From assembly GCF_001549985.1 (NCBI RefSeq), contig NZ_LROZ01000001.1, positions 372,001 to 436,000 on the forward strand: a stretch of DNA of 64,000 nt, given 5' to 3'. Positions 42,439 to 50,247 of the stretch are shown here, one piece after another; positions within the stretch are counted from its first letter, which is position 1, and each line of letters opens with the position of its first letter. Below the pieces are notes generated by a model that worked only from the letters and a program-made list of their open reading frames with translations, did no database searches and had not been told where the DNA came from. Source of the stretch: Myroides odoratus (GTDB lineage Bacteria > Bacteroidota > Bacteroidia > Flavobacteriales > Flavobacteriaceae). The position numbers and the translations under genes are program-made.

Positions 42439-42735
42439 ATGAAAAAAGCAATCGGAATAGCGAGTTTTATTGCTCTTTTAGCGACAGCTTGTACGCAACA
42501 ACAAACAACACAAAATTTAGAATCTCTAGATAAAAAATCAGCCCGAGAGGTTACTTTAAAAACGGTAATTTCAGGTGATAGCATCTACCATATTACAGCG
42601 CAAACGATTTGGGTAAATGGTAAAATGGTGCAACAAAAAACAGACACCCTCACCACTGCTAAAAACTTTAGTGATTGGGGGGATAGTCAACCAACTAGTT
42701 TAGAAAAAATACCAATTTACGTAACAGTAGAATAA
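42439..42735 (+). CDS. Small lipoprotein of the YgiBC-like operon
   Basis: From ATG 42439 the 98-residue product has a lipoprotein signal, MKKAIGIASFIALLATAC, with lipobox LATAC. The mature part is short and Gln/Thr-rich at first, then beta-like. An upstream in-frame TTG at 42409 would add residues before the signal and is rejected. It is followed one base later by a second lipoprotein and then by a YgiC-like ATP-grasp protein, so it probably belongs to the same envelope function. Family unknown. Confidence 0.75.
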   Translation: MKKAIGIASFIALLATACTQQQTTQNLESLDKKSAREVTLKTVISGDSIYHITAQTIWVNGKMVQQKTDTLTTAKNFSDWGDSQPTSLEKIPIYVTVE

Positions 42736-42736
42736 T

Positions 42737-43108
42737 ATGAAAAAAAGTAGTAAAGCCGTTTCATTAGTTTTAATCACAGCCACTTTAGCTTCTTGTTCTA
42801 AACCTACTGAAACGAAAGAAGAACAACAACGCGTTTTTATGCGTGCAGACAGCAGTGCGCCTTATACGGAAGTAACAGATCAATACCAACAACAACGCAG
42901 TAGCGGTGGAGGAATGGGTATGGGGAGTGCTTTATTATGGTATATGGCTTTCCGTCCTATGATGGGAGGAGGAATGGGCTATACTAGCCCTGGTATTTCC
43001 CCACAATCAAATGTTGGAACAAACACATCTAAAGCTGACGCTTATAAAAAGCAAACTGCACGTGGTGGTTTTGGCAACACAGCCAAAAACAATACTGTGT
43101 CTTCTTAA
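42737..43108 (+). CDS. YgiB-like (DUF1190-type) lipoprotein
   Basis: The 123-residue protein has a lipoprotein signal with lipobox TLASC (Cys at residue ~20) and a mature part with a Gly/Met-rich centre (SSGGGMGMGSALLWYMAFRP) that could insert into or lie on a membrane. In enterobacteria ygiB (DUF1190 lipoprotein) precedes ygiC; here a lipoprotein of similar style directly precedes a YgiC-like gene, ten bases apart. The analogy is by position and composition; direct homology to YgiB is uncertain. Confidence 0.6.
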   Translation: MKKSSKAVSLVLITATLASCSKPTETKEEQQRVFMRADSSAPYTEVTDQYQQQRSSGGGMGMGSALLWYMAFRPMMGGGMGYTSPGISPQSNVGTNTSKADAYKKQTARGGFGNTAKNNTVSS

Positions 43109-43117
43109 TTGTAAAAC

Positions 43118-44260
43118 ATGCAAATAAAATATATCACACCGCAATCCAATTGGCAAGATCGATTGGAACAAAACGGTTTTGGTTATCATACAGACGAGCA
43201 TAATACCCCGTATTGGGTCGAAGATTATTATTATAGTATCTCCGAATCTTTCGCAGATGAAATCTATGCGGCTACGGCTGATTTATGGGAGATGTGCCTC
43301 AAAGCAGTGGATCATGTCATCACCAATAAATTATATGATCAATTTCAAATTCCCCTGTTCTTCCACGAGCACATTGAGCGTTCTTGGGAAAATGATGAAT
43401 TAAGTATTTACGGTCGTTTTGACTTTGTGTATGACACAGTTGAACGTCAACTAAAAGTACTCGAATTTAATGCTGATACGCCAACTTCTTTATATGAAAC
43501 AGGCGTAGTACAGTGGCAGTGGATGAATACCTATTTTGGCAACTCAAAAGATCAGTTCAATTCTGTACACGATCGACTGATCGAAACGTGGAAAGAAGCA
43601 AAGGCTCATTTGAAAGGGAGTACATTACACTTCTCTTGCATGCGTGAAACCCTAGAGGACCTAACGAATATTGAGTATTTACGCGATTGCGCTATCCAAG
43701 CAGGTATTCAAACAAAACTCATCTACATTGATGACATTGGTTGGGATGGTGAAACATTTACCGATTTAGAAGATGAGATGATTACCGATATTTTCAAACT
43801 ATATCCTTGGGAGTGGTTAATCTATGAACGATTTGCTTTACACATCCCTAATGATATGGCCCAAGCGCAATGGATTGAACCTTCTTGGAAGATGATCCTA
43901 TCCAACAAGGCGATTCTACCCATTTTATGGGAACTATATCCGAATCATCCCTTGTTGTTAGAATCGTATTTTGACGAACCTAAAGGCATGCAAAACTTCG
44001 TTAAGAAACCCTTATTATCTCGCGAAGGAGCCAATGTAACCTTGTATATCAACAATCAGATTGTAGAGGCAACGAAAGGCGATTATGGAGATGAAGGTTA
44101 TATTTGTCAAGCCTTAGCTAATTTACCTAATGAAGGGAAAGGTTATTTTATCCTAGGTAGTTGGCTTATTGGACAAGAACCTTGCGGAATTACCTTTAGA
44201 GAAAGTGATAAGCGAATTACCACAGACAAAAGTAGATTTGTACCCCATATTATTGAATAA
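43118..44260 (+). CDS. Glutathionylspermidine-synthase-family ATP-grasp protein (YgiC-like)
   Basis: The 380-residue protein matches YgiC-type members in length and sequence: EFNADTPTSLYETGVVQW (about 107-124), LYPWEWL (about 228), KAILPILWELYPNHPLLL (about 266) and KPLLSREGANV (about 301). The group belongs to the ATP-grasp synthetase half of glutathionylspermidine synthase, but lacks the amidase, and likely ligates an unknown peptide or amine. No signal peptide, so cytosolic. Last of three genes with two lipoproteins; followed by a terminator. Confidence 0.85.
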   Translation: MQIKYITPQSNWQDRLEQNGFGYHTDEHNTPYWVEDYYYSISESFADEIYAATADLWEMCLKAVDHVITNKLYDQFQIPLFFHEHIERSWENDELSIYGRFDFVYDTVERQLKVLEFNADTPTSLYETGVVQWQWMNTYFGNSKDQFNSVHDRLIETWKEAKAHLKGSTLHFSCMRETLEDLTNIEYLRDCAIQAGIQTKLIYIDDIGWDGETFTDLEDEMITDIFKLYPWEWLIYERFALHIPNDMAQAQWIEPSWKMILSNKAILPILWELYPNHPLLLESYFDEPKGMQNFVKKPLLSREGANVTLYINNQIVEATKGDYGDEGYICQALANLPNEGKGYFILGSWLIGQEPCGITFRESDKRITTDKSRFVPHIIE

Positions 44261-44265
44261 CATAG

Positions 44266-44296
44266 AAGCCTAATTCTTTTTCATTAGGCTTTTTAA
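44266..44296 (+). terminator. Terminator of the YgiBC-like operon
   Basis: Nine-bp perfect stem AAGCCTAAT/ATTAGGCTT with an 8-base loop and a T-run. Confidence 0.85.
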
Positions 44297-44308
44297 TTTT
44301 ACTATCCT

Positions 44309-44881
44309 ATGACCCCTGATTTTATATACGACCAAACCTTTGAAAATATTACTTTTGAACCGAATAGTATTTCGTTTAAAGAGTATGAAAATTGTAAGTT
44401 TATCAACTGTGATTTTAGGGCGTGTTCCTTTCTTTCGACACTATTTATTGATTGTGATTTCAAAAACTGCAACTTTAGAAATGCAGCCATTAATTACGTA
44501 GGATTGCGAAATTGTCATTTTCAAACGTGTAATTTCACACAGGTAAACTTCACCATGATGGATCAAACCATTTTTGAATTTTCATTTACTGATTGCAATT
44601 TAGAGCTATCTTTATTCTACGGTTTGAACTTAAAGAAAACAGCTTTTATCAATTGTAGTTTGATTAGTGCGGACTTTATGGAAGCGGATTTATCGCAAGC
44701 CATGTTCGACAATTGTAATTTGTATCGCGCTAATTTCACCAAAGCCAAAGCGGAGAAAGCCGATTTTTACACCAGCTACAATTTTGATATTGACCCAGAT
44801 TCAACCAAGCTGAAAAACGCCATCTTTGCCAAAGAAGCTTTGGATGGATTATTGAAAAAACATCAATTGATTATACGATAA
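44309..44881 (+). CDS. Pentapeptide-repeat protein
   Basis: The 190-residue protein is built of A(D/N)LXX-type pentapeptides with Phe or Leu at the centre, for example FINCDFRACSF, FKNCNFRNAAI and ADFMEADLSQAMF. It should fold as a right-handed quadrilateral beta-helix. Qnr proteins with this fold protect DNA gyrase from quinolones and are 214-218 residues; this one is shorter and lacks an obvious Qnr loop pattern, so a Qnr function is only a possibility. Many Cys residues are regularly spaced. Single-gene unit with a strong terminator. Confidence 0.85.
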   Translation: MTPDFIYDQTFENITFEPNSISFKEYENCKFINCDFRACSFLSTLFIDCDFKNCNFRNAAINYVGLRNCHFQTCNFTQVNFTMMDQTIFEFSFTDCNLELSLFYGLNLKKTAFINCSLISADFMEADLSQAMFDNCNLYRANFTKAKAEKADFYTSYNFDIDPDSTKLKNAIFAKEALDGLLKKHQLIIR

Positions 44882-44920
44882 GCATAAAAAAAGAGAACCA
44901 ATGGTTCTCTTTTTTTATGC
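44882..44920. terminator. Bidirectional terminator between convergent genes
   Basis: Near-perfect 18-bp stem GCATAAAAAAAGAGAACC with its complement around a 3-base centre; T-runs face both ways. Serves the pentapeptide gene and the membrane protein gene at 44946. Confidence 0.9.
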
Positions 44921-44945
44921 TTATCGTAGCTTCGTTTACTCCCTT

Positions 44946-45380
44946 TTAAATCCACGTTTTCTGTGATTTGAAAAAAGCAGCCTGAATAGCAGCATAATTT
45001 TCAACAATGAGATACAGATTAAAAACTAAGACCAACAAGTCAAAATAAATAAAATCAAGTGCATGACTGATGTAAACATGAGTCAAGAACATCCCCACTG
45101 AAATAGGAAACAACCAAACTGCGCCAAAGAAATAAGTTCTTCGAAACAAGAGTAATAGTCCTCCAACCAATTGAGCAAAACCAATCACTTCAATAAAGTT
45201 TGTTCTTTCCCAAATCAAATAAAAATCCAAGAAATCTCCTCCTAATCCAAAGTCGATATACTCTTGTTGACTAATTGTTTCTGTCAATTTTTCATAGCCA
45301 TGTGGAATAAATACATAGGCTAGAAAAGCACGAAAGAGATAGCTTATGAATAGGCCAATTCGCTGAACTACTTTTTCCAT
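44946..45380 (-). CDS. DoxX-like membrane protein of the iron-uptake module
   Basis: The 144-residue protein has four membrane spans (about 8-24, 60-78, 85-103, 110-130) and DoxX-like features: LFRAFLAYVFIPHGYEKL near the start and VIGFAQLVGGLLLLFRRTYF in the second span. It is the last gene after a TonB receptor and a DUF4374 lipoprotein, eight bases apart, so a role at the inner membrane in the same uptake process is likely. DoxX membership is suggested, not certain. Confidence 0.7.
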   Translation of the reverse strand: MEKVVQRIGLFISYLFRAFLAYVFIPHGYEKLTETISQQEYIDFGLGGDFLDFYLIWERTNFIEVIGFAQLVGGLLLLFRRTYFFGAVWLFPISVGMFLTHVYISHALDFIYFDLLVLVFNLYLIVENYAAIQAAFFKSQKTWI

Positions 45381-45388
45381 TATCCTAT

Positions 45389-46642
45389 TTATTTTTTATC
45401 CATAATATGGAAGCCCATTAAACGTCCACTTCCTTTTAAACGAAATGTTTCTTTAACTTCTCCTGACTTCGGATTGTATTGATACGCTCCTGCAAAATTT
45501 TCTTCTGAATTATTTGAGATGAAGTAGATACTTCCGTTGTGGTAAAATGGATTTTGATACGAATAGAAATTATCCGGTAACATGTCTAAACGAGTTGCTT
45601 TTTTTGTATGTACATCAATTTCGTTCCAGTACCAAATATCTTTTCGATACGAAACACCATGTTGACCTCCGCCATAATACGAAGTTGGACGGCTTGAAAT
45701 TGTTGTATACACCTTGTTGTTGTGTGCAAAAATTCTGTTGAAATCACTCGGATATTGATAATCCGAAATCTTCAATTCAAAAGTAGGGTCGAATTTAATT
45801 TCTCCTTTTTTAATACGCAGGATTTTCGATTCTGGTTTTTGAACAGTCATATCACCCACTGCAATCACGTATAAATCTTGTGTAACTTCATCTAAACTCC
45901 ACAAAACATGGTCTGCAAATAAACCTAAGTTAGTTGCTCCTTCATAAGAAGTAACTCCTTCTATTTTATTTGTAGTCAAATCATATACTGCTATTTCTAC
46001 TTGTTGAACATTCGGTTTCACTTGCCAAGCGGTACTACGTGTTCCGTGTTGAATATCCACATACAGTTTATTGTCTCGTTTCGCCAAAATCAACTGACCT
46101 GCTGCTTCATAAGAACTCCCATCAGAAAGAGAGGAGAAATCTACTTCACCTATACGCTGCATCGTTTGTGGATTAAATTTTTGTACTTTTAATCCTCCAG
46201 CTGCTGAATCCCAATAATATCCTTCTGTAGTACTCACAACTAGATAGTTGGTTTCATACGTATTATTTGGTGTACTAATGAATCCATCGGTACTAAATTT
46301 ATTCCCTTCCATTTTATATTTTGATAGTCCTACTTCACTCGCTAAGGCTCCATCTTTTTTGTACAATACATTATCCACAACACGGCCTCCCGCTGAATAT
46401 CCCAACTGATAAAAAGGAACTGCAGACAAATCAATCACGCGAGATTTTGCATCATCTAAAGCATAAATACCGCCTGCCCATTTTTCTGTTCCATTGAAGA
46501 TAACCCATAACTCGTCTTTTGGTAACTCATCTGGATTAACAGGTGGTGTTGGTTCTTGTGAATTGTCATCGTTACTACACGAAAACAGCAAAAAAGTAGC
46601 CAAGAAAGCCGCAGCTATCCCGTTGAATGTAAGTTTTTTCAT
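45389..46642 (-). CDS. DUF4374 lipoprotein
   Basis: The 417-residue protein has a lipoprotein signal (lipobox LLFSC, Cys at ~22) and a Bacteroidota-style acidic start to the mature chain (SNDDNSQEP). The rest looks like a beta-propeller, with repeated short strands and phrases such as KWAGGIYALDDAKSRVIDLS and YAAGQLILAKRDNKLYVDI-like segments. DUF4374 genes often accompany TonB receptors for siderophores or haem. It lies between such a receptor, 12 bp upstream, and a DoxX-like gene. Probably displayed on the outer membrane or in the periplasm. Confidence 0.82.
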   Translation of the reverse strand: MKKLTFNGIAAAFLATFLLFSCSNDDNSQEPTPPVNPDELPKDELWVIFNGTEKWAGGIYALDDAKSRVIDLSAVPFYQLGYSAGGRVVDNVLYKKDGALASEVGLSKYKMEGNKFSTDGFISTPNNTYETNYLVVSTTEGYYWDSAAGGLKVQKFNPQTMQRIGEVDFSSLSDGSSYEAAGQLILAKRDNKLYVDIQHGTRSTAWQVKPNVQQVEIAVYDLTTNKIEGVTSYEGATNLGLFADHVLWSLDEVTQDLYVIAVGDMTVQKPESKILRIKKGEIKFDPTFELKISDYQYPSDFNRIFAHNNKVYTTISSRPTSYYGGGQHGVSYRKDIWYWNEIDVHTKKATRLDMLPDNFYSYQNPFYHNGSIYFISNNSEENFAGAYQYNPKSGEVKETFRLKGSGRLMGFHIMDKK

Positions 46643-46654
46643 GATTTTGAATTA

Positions 46655-49024
46655 TTAAATGATTTTGTAAACAATTTTAAATTGAACAGCACGTCCAGGT
46701 TTTTGTACATTGAAATTATCGTAGCGCTTTACATTTCCTACATTAAGTAGTTCTAAGGCTAGATTAATCTTTCGATGACCAAAGTGATAATACACCCCTA
46801 TATCATGGGTAAACTGCCCTAATCTCCCATCATTGGGGATAATTAACTTCGAATCCACCATATCCGCTTTTCCAAAAAGACTAGGTTCTTGTTTTTTGGG
46901 AATATCAGTCAGATAAAAGCGATGTAAATAGTTGAGATTCCAGTTCACACTCACTTTATCTCGAGTGGAAAATAGGCTGTGAAAGTGACTGGTGAAAAAT
47001 GCATTTCCAAAAAAGAAAGGAATGTTGGGCACACGAGCGCCTTCATACATCTTAAATTCTGCTCTTTCATTGATGCGTCTAATATCTTGATAGGTCATAT
47101 TCATCCCCAAGTCAAACTGCTCTTTAATGTGATGGGTTACCTCTACCTCCACTCCCTTAATCGCTACTTGGTGAAAATTAATGTATCGGTTATACGGAAT
47201 ATCAGGTTGAAGAAAAATAGCATCTTTCACACGGCGATAAAAAAGAGTAAGCCCTACTGTACCCTTATGTGTAGATTTCCCATAGGCATAAGCAGCATTT
47301 ACATTGATATTATGACTCGTCTCCGGAAGTAAATCTAAATTTTCCTTGATCAAAACTCCATCTCCAAACACCTCCATCTCATCGGGTAAACGAGTAGCAT
47401 ATTCATAGGACAACTTGAGTAAATACGGTTTTGCATCCCATTTCAAACCACCGAGATAGCCCCATTGGGTATTGGATTGAGAAGATTGCCAAGCGAAATT
47501 GAATTTATCTGTCGTAAATCCTTTCGATTGACTGTTGTACTGTTTTAGTGAAATCATACTTTCTAATTGATCACCCAACCAAAGTGAACGCAGGGCTAAA
47601 GCAGTAATACTTTTTTGATACGTTGCAGGAATCGTCAATACATCGACTTGTGCAACAGGAGAAACCGCTCCTAATGGATCACTCCCTTTTCTGCGTTGAT
47701 AGTAGATCAATTTTCCAAACTCAAGAAAATGATTGGGATTGACTTGAAATGCAGCGTTAATTCTACCTGAAAGTAAATTGTAATGCAACTGCTGTTGACT
47801 TCCTCCTTTGTTTATTTCACCTATTACTTGATCGCTCAAGATAATCTCATTGTCCCAATTGTATCGAACTGTAGCTGTATCCGTGAGTTTGGTATTAAAA
47901 TGGCTCCAGCTTAATACTGCATTTACCTGTAGTCGTTGATCCAAAAAACCTTTCTTATACGATAAAATAGCCGCATAATTTTGCTCGGAGCTATCTGCTT
48001 CTCCAAATACCTTTCCCATCTCACTATCATGCTGTATTTCTTTGTAAAAATCGGAAAATACAAATGTAAAACTCAAATCATCCACCCAGCCTTTATCTCG
48101 AACCCCAGCAACTAGTTCTCCATAATACGAAGAGGTTCCATCGTGAAATCGACGTACTTTTTTTGTGTATTGTTCTCCGGTAGTTGCATCAACAAAAGGA
48201 GCGTCAATCTTATAATTATTGGCAGAAGTATTATACATTGTATTCATTCCAAAATAATACGCTGGATTCTTCCCTACCAAAAACAAATTAGCCGTCGCTC
48301 GATGGGTGCGAAAGGACCCCATTTCATACGAGAGTTCGACCAAATTAGATTTGGGTTTTCGCGTTACTAAATTCACCCCACCACCTAGTGCATCTGAAGC
48401 TAAGTAAACAGGCATCGCGCCTTTGTAGATTTCAATGCGTTCTAACATATTGGTGGGAAGGGTGCTCAATGAAAAACCATGTCCAAATAACTCTATGGGA
48501 ACGCCATCTTTAAACAAGCGAATTGCTTTACCTTGTAGTCCACCTAAATTCAACTGAGTTTCAGCCCCTAGACCACCATTAGATCGAACCTTAATTCCCG
48601 CTGAGCGATTCAATTGGCTACTGATATCTCCTCCCTTATTATGGACTTGTTTCATATCCAATACCTGAACTGAAAATGGCGTTCGCTCTATTTTTTGTTG
48701 TGCCGTTTGGGCATGAATCACGACCTCCTCTAATTGCTCATTCTTCTCCCTTAGTATCAAGGGATAATGTACGAGTTGACAATCAACCTCAACAGATTGG
48801 CTGTCAATAGGCCTTCCATTCTCATATACTTGTATGGTATAGGCTCCTGCGGGTAAATCTATACGTTCACTATATCCTTGTTCATTCAATCCATAGGTTT
48901 GTTGATTCACTACTAAGGTAAAAGCCGAAAATGATCGGGTTTGATTTCGTTGAACAGAAAAAGATACCTCACAAGCCAAAGCCGTAGAAGAGCAACATAA
49001 CAAAAAGTATAAATATTTAACCAT
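46655..49024 (-). CDS. TonB-dependent receptor, siderophore-type
   Basis: From ATG 49024 (MVKYLYFLLCCSSTALAC) the product is 789 residues. It has a signal peptide, a small N-terminal carboxypeptidase-like domain, a plug (about 100-220: VLDMKQVHNKGGDISSQLNR, IRLFKDGVPIELFG, MLERIEIYKGAMPV) and a barrel. The plug motifs fit ligand-gated iron or cofactor receptors. The longer frame to 49087 is rejected because a TATTTTTG promoter box lies at 49064-49071. It heads an operon with DUF4374 and DoxX-like genes, and a divergent AraC gene is 109 bp away, the usual arrangement for substrate-induced siderophore uptake. Confidence 0.88.
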   Translation of the reverse strand: MVKYLYFLLCCSSTALACEVSFSVQRNQTRSFSAFTLVVNQQTYGLNEQGYSERIDLPAGAYTIQVYENGRPIDSQSVEVDCQLVHYPLILREKNEQLEEVVIHAQTAQQKIERTPFSVQVLDMKQVHNKGGDISSQLNRSAGIKVRSNGGLGAETQLNLGGLQGKAIRLFKDGVPIELFGHGFSLSTLPTNMLERIEIYKGAMPVYLASDALGGGVNLVTRKPKSNLVELSYEMGSFRTHRATANLFLVGKNPAYYFGMNTMYNTSANNYKIDAPFVDATTGEQYTKKVRRFHDGTSSYYGELVAGVRDKGWVDDLSFTFVFSDFYKEIQHDSEMGKVFGEADSSEQNYAAILSYKKGFLDQRLQVNAVLSWSHFNTKLTDTATVRYNWDNEIILSDQVIGEINKGGSQQQLHYNLLSGRINAAFQVNPNHFLEFGKLIYYQRRKGSDPLGAVSPVAQVDVLTIPATYQKSITALALRSLWLGDQLESMISLKQYNSQSKGFTTDKFNFAWQSSQSNTQWGYLGGLKWDAKPYLLKLSYEYATRLPDEMEVFGDGVLIKENLDLLPETSHNINVNAAYAYGKSTHKGTVGLTLFYRRVKDAIFLQPDIPYNRYINFHQVAIKGVEVEVTHHIKEQFDLGMNMTYQDIRRINERAEFKMYEGARVPNIPFFFGNAFFTSHFHSLFSTRDKVSVNWNLNYLHRFYLTDIPKKQEPSLFGKADMVDSKLIIPNDGRLGQFTHDIGVYYHFGHRKINLALELLNVGNVKRYDNFNVQKPGRAVQFKIVYKII

Positions 49025-49063
49025 ATTGTTATTTAGAATAGATTTAAATACTGTATTTTTACG

Positions 49064-49071
49064 CAAAAATA
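49064..49071 (-). promoter_or_regulatory. -7 element of the TonB receptor operon
   Basis: Perfect TATTTTTG on the minus strand, 39 bp before ATG 49024. It lies in the divergent control region shared with the AraC gene. Confidence 0.6.
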
Positions 49072-49133
49072 GAGGGAGGACGTGCAATACGCCTTACGAA
49101 TTTGAGTGTAAGATTTACGTAAAAAGGTTTATT

Positions 49134-50141
49134 ATGAGCTATAGAATGGATATTGTGGACTTTTTAGACCTGGTGGATTATCCATCGACTCACGAAACTA
49201 ATTTTGCCCCTAAAAAAGAGAAAATTAAAGCCCTCCTACCAGAGAAAATAGCCGTTGAACAGGAAATCATCAACAAGCATTTACGAGTCGTTTCCCTTCA
49301 GTACACGACCAAACAAACCATAACCTTAGATTGTTTGGAAAATGATCCTTTTTTAGAACTGCATTTCAATTTATCTCCTCAAGCGATTCAATACAAAAAC
49401 TCATTTTCTTCTTCCAAAGAAGTTCCTCCTATGACTGGAAATATGATTTATTTAGCTTCTAGTGGAGAGAAATCAGAACTATCTTTCCATCAAGGAGTAG
49501 ACTATGAAACCTTTGATATCCATTTACCCTTAAGTATGATTAGTCAATATGCAGGAGAAAATCGTCAGTTGGATCATTTTCTCCAACAAATCATCCTTGC
49601 TAAAAGTGCTGGATTAACTGAAAATTGCATCTCAATCACTCCTTCTTTATATCATGCAATCCAACAGATTAAACAATGCACTTTTGAAGGATTGATGCGA
49701 AAAATCTACTTAGAATCCAAGATTTACGAGATATTAGCCTACTGTTTTGCAGATCAAGTAGCGGCTCAAACCGTTAAATTAACGACAAGAGATATAGAAT
49801 CCATTCATTTTGTAGCGCATATTATTCAGTCGAATATAGGTCATCCTCTGACCATAGAGGAAATATCCAAAAAAGTAGGCATCAATCAAACCAAACTCAA
49901 GATAGGATTTAAGCAACTATATGGCACAACTATTTTCGGTTACTTACAAGAATTGCGAATGAATCAGGCTCAAAAGTACTTGCTGAATACAACCGATTCC
50001 ATTGAAGAGATTAGTATAAAATGTGGATATATCAATACCTCCAATTTTAGCAATGCCTTTAAGAAACACTTTGGATATGCACCAAGTAGTTGTCGCCAAA
50101 ACAGTCTGACTCCCCACTCCTATTCAAAACTTAATCCATAG
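49134..50141 (+). CDS. AraC-family regulator of the iron-uptake module (PchR-like)
   Basis: From ATG 49134 (MSYRMDIVDFLDLVDYP) the product is 335 residues. The N-terminal two thirds resemble the sensing part of PchR-type regulators, with HFNLSPQAIQYKN-like strands; the C-terminal third is an AraC double helix-turn-helix (TIEEISKKVGINQTKLKIGF and a second helix ending CGYINTSNFSNAFKKHFGYA). PchR-type proteins activate siderophore receptors when they bind the siderophore. Divergence from the TonB receptor operon supports that role. An upstream in-frame ATG at 49026 would overlap the opposing promoter and is rejected. Confidence 0.85.
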   Translation: MSYRMDIVDFLDLVDYPSTHETNFAPKKEKIKALLPEKIAVEQEIINKHLRVVSLQYTTKQTITLDCLENDPFLELHFNLSPQAIQYKNSFSSSKEVPPMTGNMIYLASSGEKSELSFHQGVDYETFDIHLPLSMISQYAGENRQLDHFLQQIILAKSAGLTENCISITPSLYHAIQQIKQCTFEGLMRKIYLESKIYEILAYCFADQVAAQTVKLTTRDIESIHFVAHIIQSNIGHPLTIEEISKKVGINQTKLKIGFKQLYGTTIFGYLQELRMNQAQKYLLNTTDSIEEISIKCGYINTSNFSNAFKKHFGYAPSSCRQNSLTPHSYSKLNP

Positions 50142-50214
50142 AAAAACAAGTTCTTACCTGATGTAAGACCAAACAAAATTGAAACATCTTTACACAAATA
50201 AGTAACTAAAATGG

Positions 50215-50222
50215 TATCTTTG
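50215..50222 (+). promoter_or_regulatory. -7 element of the AsmA-like gene
   Basis: Perfect TATCTTTG, 25 bp before ATG 50248. Confidence 0.6.
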
Positions 50223-50247
50223 AGTAAACAGTTTTTAACACCTAACT

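Noticed and set aside
49026-49133. 36-residue N-terminal extension of the AraC regulator
   Set aside because: It would cover the divergent promoter of the TonB receptor operon; the start at 49134 gives a normal family N-terminus.
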